DNA of 33,398 nucleotides, taken from Alicyclobacillus acidiphilus NBRC 100859. GTDB lineage: Bacteria > Bacillota > Bacilli > Alicyclobacillales > Alicyclobacillaceae. The stretch is taken from the NCBI RefSeq assembly GCF_001544355.1, contig NZ_BCQI01000032.1:1-33398 (forward strand), given 5' to 3'. Numbering within the stretch: the stretch's first letter is position 1; every line of letters starts with the position of its first letter. Below are positions 1-7,835 of this stretch, piece by piece. Below the pieces are notes generated by a model that was not told the origin of the DNA, ran no database searches, and saw only the letters and a list, made by a program, of their open reading frames with translations. The position numbers were made by a program, and so were the translations under genes.

Positions 1-53
1 AAACGAAATGACTATTTCGTAGCGGATGGCGTATCACGACTAGCCTTATAGCG

Positions 54-75
54 ACAGACGGCGCAAGCCGTCTGT
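54..75 (+). terminator. 9-bp hairpin with GCAA loop upstream of sspH
   Basis: A perfect 9-bp inverted repeat (ACAGACGGC / GCCGTCTGT) closes on a GCAA tetraloop. It lies 25 nt before the sspH start. It is either the 3' terminator of a gene that ends left of the window or a 5' leader hairpin of sspH. There is no strong T run after it, so the terminator reading is only moderate. Confidence 0.4.
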
Positions 76-99
76 TCGCATATTCGGGGAGGGGATTCC

Positions 100-288
100 A
101 TGGATGTGAATCGTGCAAAACAGATCAGCGAATCGCCAGTCATGGCCCACGTAACGCATAATGGACAGCAGGTTTACATTCAAAGTGTCGATGAAGAATC
201 GGAAATGGCACGCATTTACCACCTCAAAAATCCAGAACAAGAGCATGATGTTCATGTCAGTAATTTGACGGAGCGGACCACGCAGTAA
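100..288 (+). CDS. sspH: Small acid-soluble spore protein, SspH family
   Basis: A 62-residue protein of the H-type small acid-soluble spore protein family. It begins MDVNRAKQISESP and carries V(T)HNGQQVYIQ and ARIYHL, the blocks I recall from Bacillus SspH (NxxRAKxIxESP, V.YNG.P.YIQ, ARIF.L). These proteins are made in the forespore and stay in the spore core; their exact role is not established, and they differ from the DNA-coating alpha/beta SASPs. The ATG start has a strong GGGGAGGGG ribosome binding site about 6 nt upstream. The gene stands alone, followed by a hairpin at 361-393. Forespore control by sigma-F or sigma-G is expected from the family, but I could not identify a convincing promoter in the 99 bases before it. 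Confidence 0.9.
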   Translation: MDVNRAKQISESPVMAHVTHNGQQVYIQSVDEESEMARIYHLKNPEQEHDVHVSNLTERTTQ

Positions 289-360
289 CCATTCCTCCCA
301 GTGATCCTGAAGTTCGAAAATCTCTTTGTCACGTTGCATGGAACGTATAGTCGGGTGAAA

Positions 361-393
361 ACAAGTCGGCTGTCATGTGGGCAGCCGACTTGT
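361..393 (+). terminator. Hairpin downstream of sspH
   Basis: A 12-bp inverted repeat (ACAAGTCGGCTG / CAGCCGACTTGT) with a 9-nt loop sits about 70 nt after the sspH stop. A T run follows it only when read on the minus strand (TTTT), so it is a weak or factor-assisted terminator on the plus strand. Confidence 0.5.
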
Positions 394-446
394 CGATCGA
401 TCCGTCCTGTTAACAGCATCCACGGGTGCCAGATAAGCCATCGTCT

Positions 447-475
447 TTGATTGCCCGGGCAAAGTGTGCTATACA
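447..475 (+). promoter_or_regulatory. Probable sigma-A promoter of namA
   Basis: TTGATT (447-452), a 17-bp spacer and TATACA (470-475), with an extended -10 TGC directly before TATACA. It lies about 58 bp upstream of the namA ATG. Assigned by eye only. Confidence 0.5.
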
Positions 476-532
476 AAGAGAAGGAAGTAACGAATTTCTT
501 GCATATGACGATTCGAGTGGAGAGATGAATTC

Positions 533-1558
533 ATGTCAAACGTATTCACCCCGTTTTCTGTCAAGTCGCTGGAGTTGAAGAATCGCGTTGTGATGGCGCC
601 TATGTGCCAGTATTCCGTGACAGCGAAGGATGGCATTCCGAACGATTGGCACTTTACGCATTACACGAGTCGAGCGGTAGGAGGCGTTGGTCTCGTTATT
701 GTGGAAATGACGGATGTCGAACCGGATGGACGGATTACCGACTATGACTTGGGAATTTGGTCGGACGATCACGTTGCCCCCTTCCGCAAGATCGTCGACG
801 CGTGCCATCAGCATGGAGCCAAAATCGGGATCCAGATTGCCCACGCCGGCCGAAAGGCGGAAGACGCCCCCACACCAGTCGCGCCATCGGCCATTAAGTT
901 CGAAGGGCCGCAGTACAAGGAGCCCAAAGAACTCTCTGTCGCCGAGATTGAACGAATCGTCGAATCGTTCGCGGCAGGGGCGCGTCGCGCCGTGGCGGCA
1001 GGCTTCGATGTGATTGAGCTCCATGGAGCGCATGGCTACCTCATTCACCAGTTCCAGTCGCCGTTGACCAACCGCAGGACGGATGAATACGGCAAGGATT
1101 TGTCCAAATTTGGCGTGGAGATCATCCGCGCGGTGAAGCGGGAAATGCCAAGCGATATGCCGCTGTTCCTGCGGATTTCCGCGGTAGAATACGCCGATGG
1201 CGGATATTCGTTGGATCACGCCATAGACATCGCGAAGGCATACCGTGACGCTGGTGTTGACGTATTCCACGTCAGTTCGGGTGGAGAAGGGCGGCCTGGG
1301 CAGCGCGTGCCTGGCAATTTCCCCGGCTATCAAGTGCCGTTTGCACGGGCGTTCCGGGAGGCCTTGGGCGTACCAGTGATTGCGGTCGGCATGCTCGACG
1401 ACGTGGCTCTTGCGGAGTCTGTGATTGGAAACGGCGACGCCGACCTGATTGCCATTGCTCGAGGACTGTTGCGGGATCCGTACTGGGCTTTGCACGCCCA
1501 ACAACAGCTTGGCTTGGAAGTTGCCTCACCGAAGCAATATGGCCGCGCATTTTCCTAA
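533..1558 (+). CDS. namA: NADPH dehydrogenase NamA (old yellow enzyme, YqjM class)
   Basis: A 341-residue FMN-dependent ene-reductase of the old yellow enzyme family, thermophilic-like/YqjM class. It reduces activated C=C bonds of enones, and related proteins reduce nitro compounds and nitrate esters, using NADPH. The N terminus shows KNRVVMAPMCQYS, with Cys25 and Tyr27 in the positions that modulate the flavin in YqjM. The paired histidines that bind substrate are in ELHGAHGYLIHQF, followed by SPLTNRRTDEYG, and the FMN phosphate loop is near AVGMLDD and ARGLLRDPYWA at the end. Length matches the family (about 338). Start: ATG with GGAGAG about 10 nt upstream. It is monocistronic, between a probable promoter at 447-475 and a terminator at 1569-1605. 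A role in electrophile or oxidative stress is inferred from homologues. Confidence 0.95.
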   Translation: MSNVFTPFSVKSLELKNRVVMAPMCQYSVTAKDGIPNDWHFTHYTSRAVGGVGLVIVEMTDVEPDGRITDYDLGIWSDDHVAPFRKIVDACHQHGAKIGIQIAHAGRKAEDAPTPVAPSAIKFEGPQYKEPKELSVAEIERIVESFAAGARRAVAAGFDVIELHGAHGYLIHQFQSPLTNRRTDEYGKDLSKFGVEIIRAVKREMPSDMPLFLRISAVEYADGGYSLDHAIDIAKAYRDAGVDVFHVSSGGEGRPGQRVPGNFPGYQVPFARAFREALGVPVIAVGMLDDVALAESVIGNGDADLIAIARGLLRDPYWALHAQQQLGLEVASPKQYGRAFS

Positions 1559-1568
1559 ATCGCGATCC

Positions 1569-1605
1569 GCAAAGGGGAGTTGCTGATTCAGCAGCTCCCC
1601 TTTGC
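1569..1605 (+). terminator. Terminator of namA
   Basis: A long hairpin, GCAAAGGGGAG-TTGCTG paired with CAGCAG-CTCCCCTTTGC with one G-U pair and a 3-nt loop, starting 10 nt after the namA stop. The T run is short (TTTGCTGT), but stem strength and position make termination likely. Confidence 0.75.
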
Positions 1606-1823
1606 TGTCAAAGAATCTATCATTTCATACCAATAGATGCTGGACAAGATTCCATACGGTATTGTCTCACGATAGATTTCGATTTATGATGATAGCGAAT
1701 CTCCCGTTGAGATCGTCGACAACGTATTCAACATCGAAGATTTTGCAAGCCGAGAGGGCATAAGCTCTTTCGGCTCTTTTAACAGCCTGTTTATTACATT
1801 GTTGGTAGAGCGGAGAAACATGC

Positions 1824-4394
1824 ATGGAGTTCAAAAAGGTATGGGATGTCGAAGACAAGCGGATTCTCTTTGCCCTGCGTATGGCGAAAATCGGGTTCTG
1901 GCAGTACGACACGCGGACTCATTCAGTCTCTTGGTCCCCTGAGATCTACAACATGTTCGGACTTTGCGACGACGGCCGTCCCATTGATGTTTCGAATACG
2001 CTCTATCCGTTCATCCATCCTGATGATTTGGACGCCACGAAGGCCATGCTCGCAAGGTTCGCGGCAGGCGAGCTGCACGATCACATATATCGCATTTGCC
2101 TGGATGCAGGAGAAATTCGCTATCTGCATTCGACAGCGGTCGGATTTTCTGGTCCGTCCGATTCGATTGTCTATGGGCTCGTACGGGACATTACGGAGCA
2201 AAAATTGCTCGAACTCGAGTTGTTGGAAAGCAAAGAGCGTTACGAATCGTTGAAGAAATATAATTCGGATGGCATATGTTCGCTTGATTCTTCAGGTCTT
2301 ATCATCCGCACAAATCCCGCGTTTGGCAGAATGACGGGCTATCCATTGGACGAGCTCGTTGGCACACCCTACAACGAACTGATTGCGACCCGGCACAACT
2401 CCGAGTGTCCTCATCAGAGCATGGACGATGGCCACATTTGCTTGCGCCATGCAGATGGGCGGTGTGTTCAAGTACAACAGACTGAGGTTCCGATTGTCGT
2501 TCGCAATCAGACGGTTGGGGCATATATCGTCCTCCAAGACGTGACTGAACGCAAGCGACAAGAATTAGAACTCCGACGCAGCAAAGAATTGTTCCAACTG
2601 ATTTCGACGTATGCTTCGGACGTGATTTTTCTCAGCGATTTGTCGGGTGTTTGTACGTACATATCTCCGTCCGTGACATCGTTGTTGGGATATGCTCCAG
2701 AAGATTTGACGGGCAAGTCGCTTGTCGACTTTTGTCACCCCGGGCAGATCTTCGAGATCACGCACGCGTTTGAGCGGGTTGCCAAAGGCTTGAGTGTCGA
2801 TCCGCTGGTGTGTTTGTTGCGAGATTCCCGTGGGCAGTACCGATGGTTTGAGACGAACATCCAGTCTCACGCCACCGATACAGGCAACGTCCTCGTGGGC
2901 ATCGCCAGAGATGTTACATCTCGAAAGCAAGCGGAAGACGAATTGGTTTCATTGAAAAAGTTGTATCAGTCGATCCTGACGGCCGCCGCGGAAGGCATTG
3001 TCGGACTCGACGCTTCCGGTCGAGTCACATTCGCCAATCCGGTCGCCTTGAACACGTTTTTGTATGTGGATTCGGAGATGATCGGCAAACGCTTCATGGA
3101 TCTGATCGAAACTTCGGATCAGCCCGCTGGTTCGCAATTGGCGTGGCTTGAGGAAGTGCTGCGAAACGGCCGTCCTATTCGTGTTCAGCGCAGTTCGTTT
3201 GTCCGAAGCAACGGAGAGGCGTTTCCGTGCGAATACAATATCGCGCCTATCTTGGAGAACGGCGCAGTGGCAGGCGCTGTCGTCACGTTCGCCGATATAT
3301 CGGACAGGGTTCAGGTGGAACAGGAGATTCGCAGGCACCGCCAAAATCTGCGATATGCACAGCAACTGGCGAAACTTGGGTACTGGGAATACGATATCGA
3401 TGAACAGCGTTTGATATGGGCGGACGACATGTTTGAGTTGTGGGGAATTCCTCGGGAAACTTTTGAAGGCACGCTTGAAGCGTTTTTCGAAACCCTCGTT
3501 CCTGAGGACCGATCCCGCACCGAACAGCAGGTCTTGGCCGCATTGTCTGGAACTCCGCTCGATACGGAGTACGGGATCGTTCGTCCTGATGGAAGTATCC
3601 GGTACATGCACGCGACAGGTGAGACGATCGTCGATGAACAGAGCGGGAAAAGGCGGTTCTTCGGGACGGTGCAGGATGTCACTTCGAGACGGACGTCGGA
3701 AATCGCGCTCAAAGAGTCGCAGGACCTGCTGCAGAGATCGGAAAAATTGTCCGCAGTGGGGCAACTGGCCGCCGGAGTGGCGCACGAAATCCGCAATCCG
3801 CTGACGGCCATCAAAGGCTTCATCGACTTGATGAGACAGAGTAGATTGCCTGAGGAACAGAGCTACTTTGACATCATGAAAAATGAAGTGGCTCGGATGG
3901 AATTGATCGTCGGCGAACTCTTGATGCTGGCCAAGCCGCAATCCGTGGAGTATGTTAGGGAAAGCGTCGAGTCCATCATTCAAGAAGTGGTTTCATTCAT
4001 GAATTCGCACGCGATCATTCACAATGTCGAGATCGACCTTGAGATTGGCCGCGGGATTCAGCCGATCCGGTGTGAGCCCAACCAATTAAAGCAGGTGTTT
4101 ATCAACGTGATCCGCAATGGCATCGAAGCCATGGCAAGCGGAGGAATCTTGCGGATTACGGTGGAGCGTGGGCAAGGGTTCGTCCATGTTTTATGCTCGG
4201 ATGAAGGAACCGGCATTGGTCCGGATGAATTGGCACGTCTCGGAGAGCCTTTCTTTACGACGAAGCGCAACGGGACAGGGCTCGGCTTGATGGTCACGAA
4301 GCGAATTATCGAAGAACATGGCGGAAACATTGAGTTTGACAGTGTGCTTGGAAAAGGGACGACTGTTCGTATCGGGCTGCCTGAATCGGGGTAG
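1824..4394 (+). CDS. Five-PAS sensor histidine kinase, cytoplasmic
   Basis: An 856-residue sensor kinase with no membrane segment or signal peptide. By eye there are five successive PAS units, at roughly residues 15-115, 130-245, 255-370, 378-495 and 505-620. Units 1 and 5 are PAS_3-like with paired motifs (KIGFWQYDTRTHSVSW and KLGYWEYDIDEQRLIW), and each unit ends in a PAC-type DVT/DIT segment. The HisKA H-box is GVAHEIRNPLTAIKGF with His654 as phospho-acceptor. The ATPase domain has the N-box (Asn765 in NVIRNGIEAM), the G1 box DEGTGIG and the G2 box GTGLGL. Architecture resembles Bacillus sporulation kinases (KinA/KinE type), so Spo0F is a plausible target. No response regulator is adjacent, so it is an orphan kinase. 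Start: ATG with GCGGAG 8 nt upstream. The signal sensed cannot be read from sequence. Confidence 0.9.
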   Translation: MEFKKVWDVEDKRILFALRMAKIGFWQYDTRTHSVSWSPEIYNMFGLCDDGRPIDVSNTLYPFIHPDDLDATKAMLARFAAGELHDHIYRICLDAGEIRYLHSTAVGFSGPSDSIVYGLVRDITEQKLLELELLESKERYESLKKYNSDGICSLDSSGLIIRTNPAFGRMTGYPLDELVGTPYNELIATRHNSECPHQSMDDGHICLRHADGRCVQVQQTEVPIVVRNQTVGAYIVLQDVTERKRQELELRRSKELFQLISTYASDVIFLSDLSGVCTYISPSVTSLLGYAPEDLTGKSLVDFCHPGQIFEITHAFERVAKGLSVDPLVCLLRDSRGQYRWFETNIQSHATDTGNVLVGIARDVTSRKQAEDELVSLKKLYQSILTAAAEGIVGLDASGRVTFANPVALNTFLYVDSEMIGKRFMDLIETSDQPAGSQLAWLEEVLRNGRPIRVQRSSFVRSNGEAFPCEYNIAPILENGAVAGAVVTFADISDRVQVEQEIRRHRQNLRYAQQLAKLGYWEYDIDEQRLIWADDMFELWGIPRETFEGTLEAFFETLVPEDRSRTEQQVLAALSGTPLDTEYGIVRPDGSIRYMHATGETIVDEQSGKRRFFGTVQDVTSRRTSEIALKESQDLLQRSEKLSAVGQLAAGVAHEIRNPLTAIKGFIDLMRQSRLPEEQSYFDIMKNEVARMELIVGELLMLAKPQSVEYVRESVESIIQEVVSFMNSHAIIHNVEIDLEIGRGIQPIRCEPNQLKQVFINVIRNGIEAMASGGILRITVERGQGFVHVLCSDEGTGIGPDELARLGEPFFTTKRNGTGLGLMVTKRIIEEHGGNIEFDSVLGKGTTVRIGLPESG

Positions 4395-4445
4395 CACGAT
4401 GACTGGGGGCGGGTATCTTCGTCGTTGATATCTTCGGTTCATATC

Positions 4446-4883
4446 TCACTTGGACGCTTTGCGTTCCAGATCTGGAAGCGGCAGTCCTTGGATCACCAAG
4501 CCGACGCCTTCTTCGCAGACGCCGTAGCTTCGCCATCCGCACGATTCGCACAGTGTGGCGATATCGCCCGGTTGTGTGAACGCTCGGATGCGATCCAGGA
4601 CACCCTGCCAGGGCAGGGTGTCGCCCACATGCAAACCAAGTTTGCGAAATACGGCCTTGTCCCGTGCGTCCACGCTCTCGTTTTGACAATGATAATCCCC
4701 TGAGCATGGGAACTTGGCGCACAGGTCGTCAGGTCCTTCCACCAGTTCCACAACAGTCGACCCGTCGCGATTCAATGTCACGTATACGCGCGTCATATTT
4801 TCTACGTATTCTTCGGAATACCCCATGCCGCGATACCCAAGCAGGCATAAAAGATGGTGACCTCGCAAACGAATCACGCTCAT
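4446..4883 (-). CDS. DUF1284 family cysteine-rich protein
   Basis: A protein of about 145 residues matching the DUF1284 pattern as I recall it: an N-terminal LRGHHLLCLLGYRGMGYS block, then GPDDLCAKFPC, a C/D-rich centre, LGLHVGD and a C-terminal CESCGW with a further Cys. Eight or so cysteines, several conserved in pairs, suggest metal or Fe-S binding, but no function is established and I do not assign one. The start is taken as ATG at 4883; a TTG directly before it and a GTG two codons later are alternatives. An AAGGAGGG site is just upstream, within the 9-nt gap to the preceding gene. It is therefore almost certainly cotranscribed with the oxidase subunit IV-like gene (5207-4893). It converges on the histidine kinase gene. 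Confidence 0.8.
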   Translation of the reverse strand: MSVIRLRGHHLLCLLGYRGMGYSEEYVENMTRVYVTLNRDGSTVVELVEGPDDLCAKFPCSGDYHCQNESVDARDKAVFRKLGLHVGDTLPWQGVLDRIRAFTQPGDIATLCESCGWRSYGVCEEGVGLVIQGLPLPDLERKASK

Positions 4884-4892
4884 CAACCCTCC

Positions 4893-5207
4893 TTAGGAAA
4901 CCGCGCTGTTGAACGACATCACCAAATACGTAAAACCGATGACGATCACGGCGATCAGCGTTCCACCAAGAAGCGCGGCGAGTCGAACCCAGCGTTCGTC
5001 TTTAAAGGACGCATGCAACAGCAGCGTCAGTTGCAAAATGACCTGGATGAGCGCCATGCCCAAAATGATGACAACCATCACGGAACTGGGCATGTGCAAT
5101 CTCGACGTAATCAGAATCGCGAGTCCGGTCAAAGCGACACAGACGAGAAACGCGATGACGTATCGCCATGGAAATGGCAGATCCGGTGAATTGGCAGGCT
5201 GGTTCAT
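4893..5207 (-). CDS. Orphan cytochrome/quinol oxidase subunit IV-like membrane protein
   Basis: A 104-residue protein with three predicted membrane helices (about residues 14-34, 40-65 and 75-98). The [21 protein letters not shown] segment, the [14 protein letters not shown] helix and total length resemble prokaryotic oxidase subunit IV (QoxD/CyoD/CtaF type; Bacillus QoxD has FPWKHI...LT.LALWVA and FIQAALQL). In the family this small subunit helps assemble the haem-copper oxidase. No subunit I, II or III gene is nearby, so it must serve an oxidase encoded elsewhere or have another role. It has a good AGAGGAG site 8 nt before the ATG and leads a two-gene leftward unit with the DUF1284 gene. 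It is divergent from glpX, with 94 bp between starts. Confidence 0.65.
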   Translation of the reverse strand: MNQPANSPDLPFPWRYVIAFLVCVALTGLAILITSRLHMPSSVMVVIILGMALIQVILQLTLLLHASFKDERWVRLAALLGGTLIAVIVIGFTYLVMSFNSAVS

Positions 5208-5301
5208 GGGGATTCTCCTCTTTTCATATCACGTCCATAGTACCACGATTGCGTGGAAGTTGCCGCACCTTGCAGGGAAAGCTGTAGATGGGGTGATACG
5301 G

Positions 5302-6267
5302 ATGGAACGAGAGCTTGCGATGGAAATCGTCCGCGTGACGGAATTGGCGGCGTTGCAGAGCGCCCGCTGGATGGGCGTGGGTGACAAAATGGCGGCGGAT
5401 CGCGCGGCGACTGAAGCGATGCGGAAGATGTTTGACACCGTTTCGATGAGCGGGATCGTCGTCATTGGCGAAGGCGAGATGGATGAGGCGCCCATGCTCT
5501 ATATTGGCGAGGAACTGGGCAACGGCGTCCCGCCCAATGTCGATGTGGCTGTGGATCCGCTCGAAGGCACCAGTGTCGTGGCAAACGGGCAAGCCAACGG
5601 TATAACCGTGGTGGCGATCGCGCCGCGAGGGACGTTGCTGCATGCGCCGGACATGTACATGGAGAAACTGGCGGTCGGGCCGAAAGCCAGAGGGAAGGTT
5701 CACCTGGAGCAATCCGTCCGTGAAAATCTGCAGGCTGTCGCGAAGGCGAATGACAAGGACATTTCACAAGTCGTCGCAGTGATTCTGGATCGGCCGCGGC
5801 ATGAGGCGCTGATTGAGGAAGTGCGCAGCGCCGGAGCGCGAATTAAACTGATTGGCAGCGGCGACGTTGCAGCGGCCATCAGCACGGCGTTTCCTGATGC
5901 TGGCGTCGACGTCTTGATGGGATCCGGCGGGGCGCCTGAGGGCGTGTTGGCGGCGTGCGCGTTGAAATGCCTCGGCGGTGATTTGATGGGCAGGTTGCTG
6001 CCGGAAGACGATGCGCAGCGTCAACGGTGTTTGGATATGGGCATCACGGACCTCGAGAAGGTCATCACACTGGATCAGATGGTGATGGGAGACGACGCCA
6101 TTTTCTCGGCAACCGGGGTGACAGACGGAGAGCTGCTGCACGGCGTGCGCTTTTTGGCGAATCACCGGGCGAAGACGCAATCGATCGTCATGCGCGCGCG
6201 TACAGGCACAGTCCGCTTCATCGAAGCCATTCACGATCTGCGCCGTAAAGTTGGATGGACGAGCTAA
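5302..6267 (+). CDS. glpX: Class II fructose-1,6-bisphosphatase GlpX
   Basis: A 321-residue enzyme that hydrolyses fructose 1,6-bisphosphate to fructose 6-phosphate in gluconeogenesis. The metal and substrate motifs of the GlpX class are clear: [17 protein letters not shown], the VDPLEGT signature of the inositol-phosphatase fold and [20 protein letters not shown]. The true start is the ATG at 5302, preceded by GGGGTGAT about 4 nt upstream and giving the family N terminus [14 protein letters not shown]. The open frame continues upstream without homology, antisense to the subunit IV-like gene, and should be ignored. It is followed after 80 bp by a small unknown gene. A Bacillus-type genome often has a second enzyme of this class or the class III enzyme; that cannot be seen here. 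Confidence 0.95.
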   Translation: MERELAMEIVRVTELAALQSARWMGVGDKMAADRAATEAMRKMFDTVSMSGIVVIGEGEMDEAPMLYIGEELGNGVPPNVDVAVDPLEGTSVVANGQANGITVVAIAPRGTLLHAPDMYMEKLAVGPKARGKVHLEQSVRENLQAVAKANDKDISQVVAVILDRPRHEALIEEVRSAGARIKLIGSGDVAAAISTAFPDAGVDVLMGSGGAPEGVLAACALKCLGGDLMGRLLPEDDAQRQRCLDMGITDLEKVITLDQMVMGDDAIFSATGVTDGELLHGVRFLANHRAKTQSIVMRARTGTVRFIEAIHDLRRKVGWTS

Positions 6268-6347
6268 CGAACCTGTTTGTTTGGATAACGTTAGGTGAAA
6301 GTTTCGGTTGCTAGCGCCTTCAAAACACATTGCGACGATTGAGAACA

Positions 6348-6572
6348 ATGCGCGTTCCACATACACTGAAGACATCTTACGATGAATGGGGCGATGGCGA
6401 GATGGACGTCTATAAGGTGTTCGCGTATCGCACGGTGTATGAGGTTATCGCAAAAACGCCGCAAGTGTTTGTGACGCCGCCTGTGAAGGACCAGAAAGAA
6501 GCCGAGACATACGCGAAATCTCAAATGCCGGATTCGTTTTTGATTCAAGTGCATCCGTTTTTCCACAATTGA
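6348..6572 (+). CDS. Small hypothetical protein, 74 residues
   Basis: I do not recognise this protein. It is soluble, mixed charge, with DVYKVFAYRTVYEVIAKTPQ and DQKEAETYAKSQMPDSFLIQ as the most protein-like segments, which suggests a compact alpha/beta domain. The start is uncertain: ATG at 6348 is used here, a TTG lies 18 nt earlier at 6330, and ATG at 6402 would give a shorter form starting MDVYKV. None has a strong ribosome binding site. Support for a real gene is its position between glpX and gerB with no competing frame, and a clear intrinsic terminator 27 nt after its stop (6600-6643). It could be cotranscribed with glpX, 80 bp upstream. Confidence 0.55.
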   Translation: MRVPHTLKTSYDEWGDGEMDVYKVFAYRTVYEVIAKTPQVFVTPPVKDQKEAETYAKSQMPDSFLIQVHPFFHN

Positions 6573-6599
6573 TTCGTTGACATGGACGATTGGCGGTCG

Positions 6600-6643
6600 A
6601 CGGCGCCGGGCAGGAGTGCACCTCCAGCTTGGGCGCCGTTTTT
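6600..6643 (+). terminator. Intrinsic terminator, glpX/small-gene unit
   Basis: ACGGCGCC (6600-6607) pairs with GGCGCCGT (6632-6639) around an inner GGAG/CTCC stem, followed by TTTTTA on the plus strand. It separates the rightward unit from the converging gerB gene. Confidence 0.75.
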
Positions 6644-6675
6644 AGGCTACGGGGGACCAAAGGATGGGATGCGCC

Positions 6676-7821
6676 TTATGCATTCGCCCGTCGATGCTGC
6701 CGCGATCGCGCTGGCGGGCGTTCGCCTCTGTCGTCGGTGCGAATGCCAAAGACCGACGATATGAACAGCTTCAACAACGGTACCAGGATGGTGAGAACGG
6801 CACTCGCTGGCGCAAGGACGATATCGACCAGAATCCGTGCTTGCGCGCCGTTTTGAATGATGATGCTGACGATGAATACGGCCGGTACGACGAGGTACGT
6901 GAATGGTTTGAAATCGTGATCGGACCGGTTGAACAGGCAAGCCAGAGTCGCCGACAGGGCCCAGATGTGATTGGCCGCGAAGACCGTCACAAACGCCACG
7001 GAAAGAATGATGATGACGATACCGAGGCGCTCGATGACGAAACCGTGGATTCGGATCAACTGGATCACCACTTGTACTGGAAACGACAGCCGCTCGGTCG
7101 GCACCCAGCCGAGGTTCGCGACGATGGATAAGAACACGAGAATCAGCACGATACCGCCAGCGATGGCGCCCCATACAGGGTACCATTGCGATTTTTTAGG
7201 CAAGTGTTTGTAGTATGGACTCAACATCAACACCAGATCCACGCCAAGATACAGAGGAAGCAAATGAAACGTGCTCACCGCGACTGCGGTTGGATGCGTG
7301 AGGGTAATGGGAATCATGCGGTGTTCCGCTTGCAAATAAACGACGCCAAACGTGAGAATGAGCCCACCAAACGTCAGCGAGTGGACAATCGAAGCCGCCC
7401 TTCCGAGCGACTCGACGCCGCCCATCGCGCCCCGCCAACTTGCCGCCATCAGCAGTCCAATAAACACGTACTTTGGTGTGTTCGGGAAAAAGTACTTCAT
7501 CAGATTGGACATGAAGTACAGACTCAGGCTGAGGAACAGGATGTATACCGGAACATAGAGGCAAACGATCAACTTGCCGACGAATTTGCCGAATAGGAGG
7601 TTCACCGAATCGGCACCAGTCATATTCGGAAATCGATCATTGAGCTTACCGTGCAGCCAATTGATTCCGATGCCGAGTACGGCGACAGCCAGCACCGCCC
7701 ACTGTGCGTCCAACATGGCGTAGTGAATGGCCAACTGCGGGTATATCCAGAAGAGCACAGGAAAATAGCTCGACGACGAGAGCGCTATCACTTGCATGAT
7801 GGAAAGCGTTTGTTTCGTCAT
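6676..7821 (-). CDS. gerB: Spore germination receptor subunit GerAB-type permease
   Basis: A 381-residue integral membrane protein of the GerB family (endospore germination permease, related to amino-acid transporters) with about ten hydrophobic segments. In germinant receptors the B subunit sits in the spore inner membrane and contributes to germinant recognition. It has the family N-terminal layout (Q-x-LSIMQVIAL...), the WLHGKLNDRFP block and a long hydrophilic C-terminal tail rich in Arg from about residue 360. The ATG at 7821 is chosen because GAGGAG lies 10 nt upstream; a GTG at 7830 is almost on top of that site. It is the last gene of the operon: 14 nt after gerC. The A-C-B order differs from the B. 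subtilis gerA operon (A-B-C). Confidence 0.9.
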   Translation of the reverse strand: MTKQTLSIMQVIALSSSSYFPVLFWIYPQLAIHYAMLDAQWAVLAVAVLGIGINWLHGKLNDRFPNMTGADSVNLLFGKFVGKLIVCLYVPVYILFLSLSLYFMSNLMKYFFPNTPKYVFIGLLMAASWRGAMGGVESLGRAASIVHSLTFGGLILTFGVVYLQAEHRMIPITLTHPTAVAVSTFHLLPLYLGVDLVLMLSPYYKHLPKKSQWYPVWGAIAGGIVLILVFLSIVANLGWVPTERLSFPVQVVIQLIRIHGFVIERLGIVIIILSVAFVTVFAANHIWALSATLACLFNRSDHDFKPFTYLVVPAVFIVSIIIQNGAQARILVDIVLAPASAVLTILVPLLKLFISSVFGIRTDDRGERPPARSRQHRRANA

Positions 7822-7835
7822 ATCGATCACGCTCC

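Noticed and set aside
2949-3983. Long antisense frame inside the histidine kinase gene
   Set aside because: It mirrors codon usage of the kinase gene, has no recognisable domain and no ribosome binding site.
4909-5301. Upstream extension of the glpX frame
   Set aside because: The 131 codons before the ATG at 5302 have no GlpX homology and are antisense to the oxidase subunit IV-like gene. The ATG at 5302 has its own ribosome binding site.
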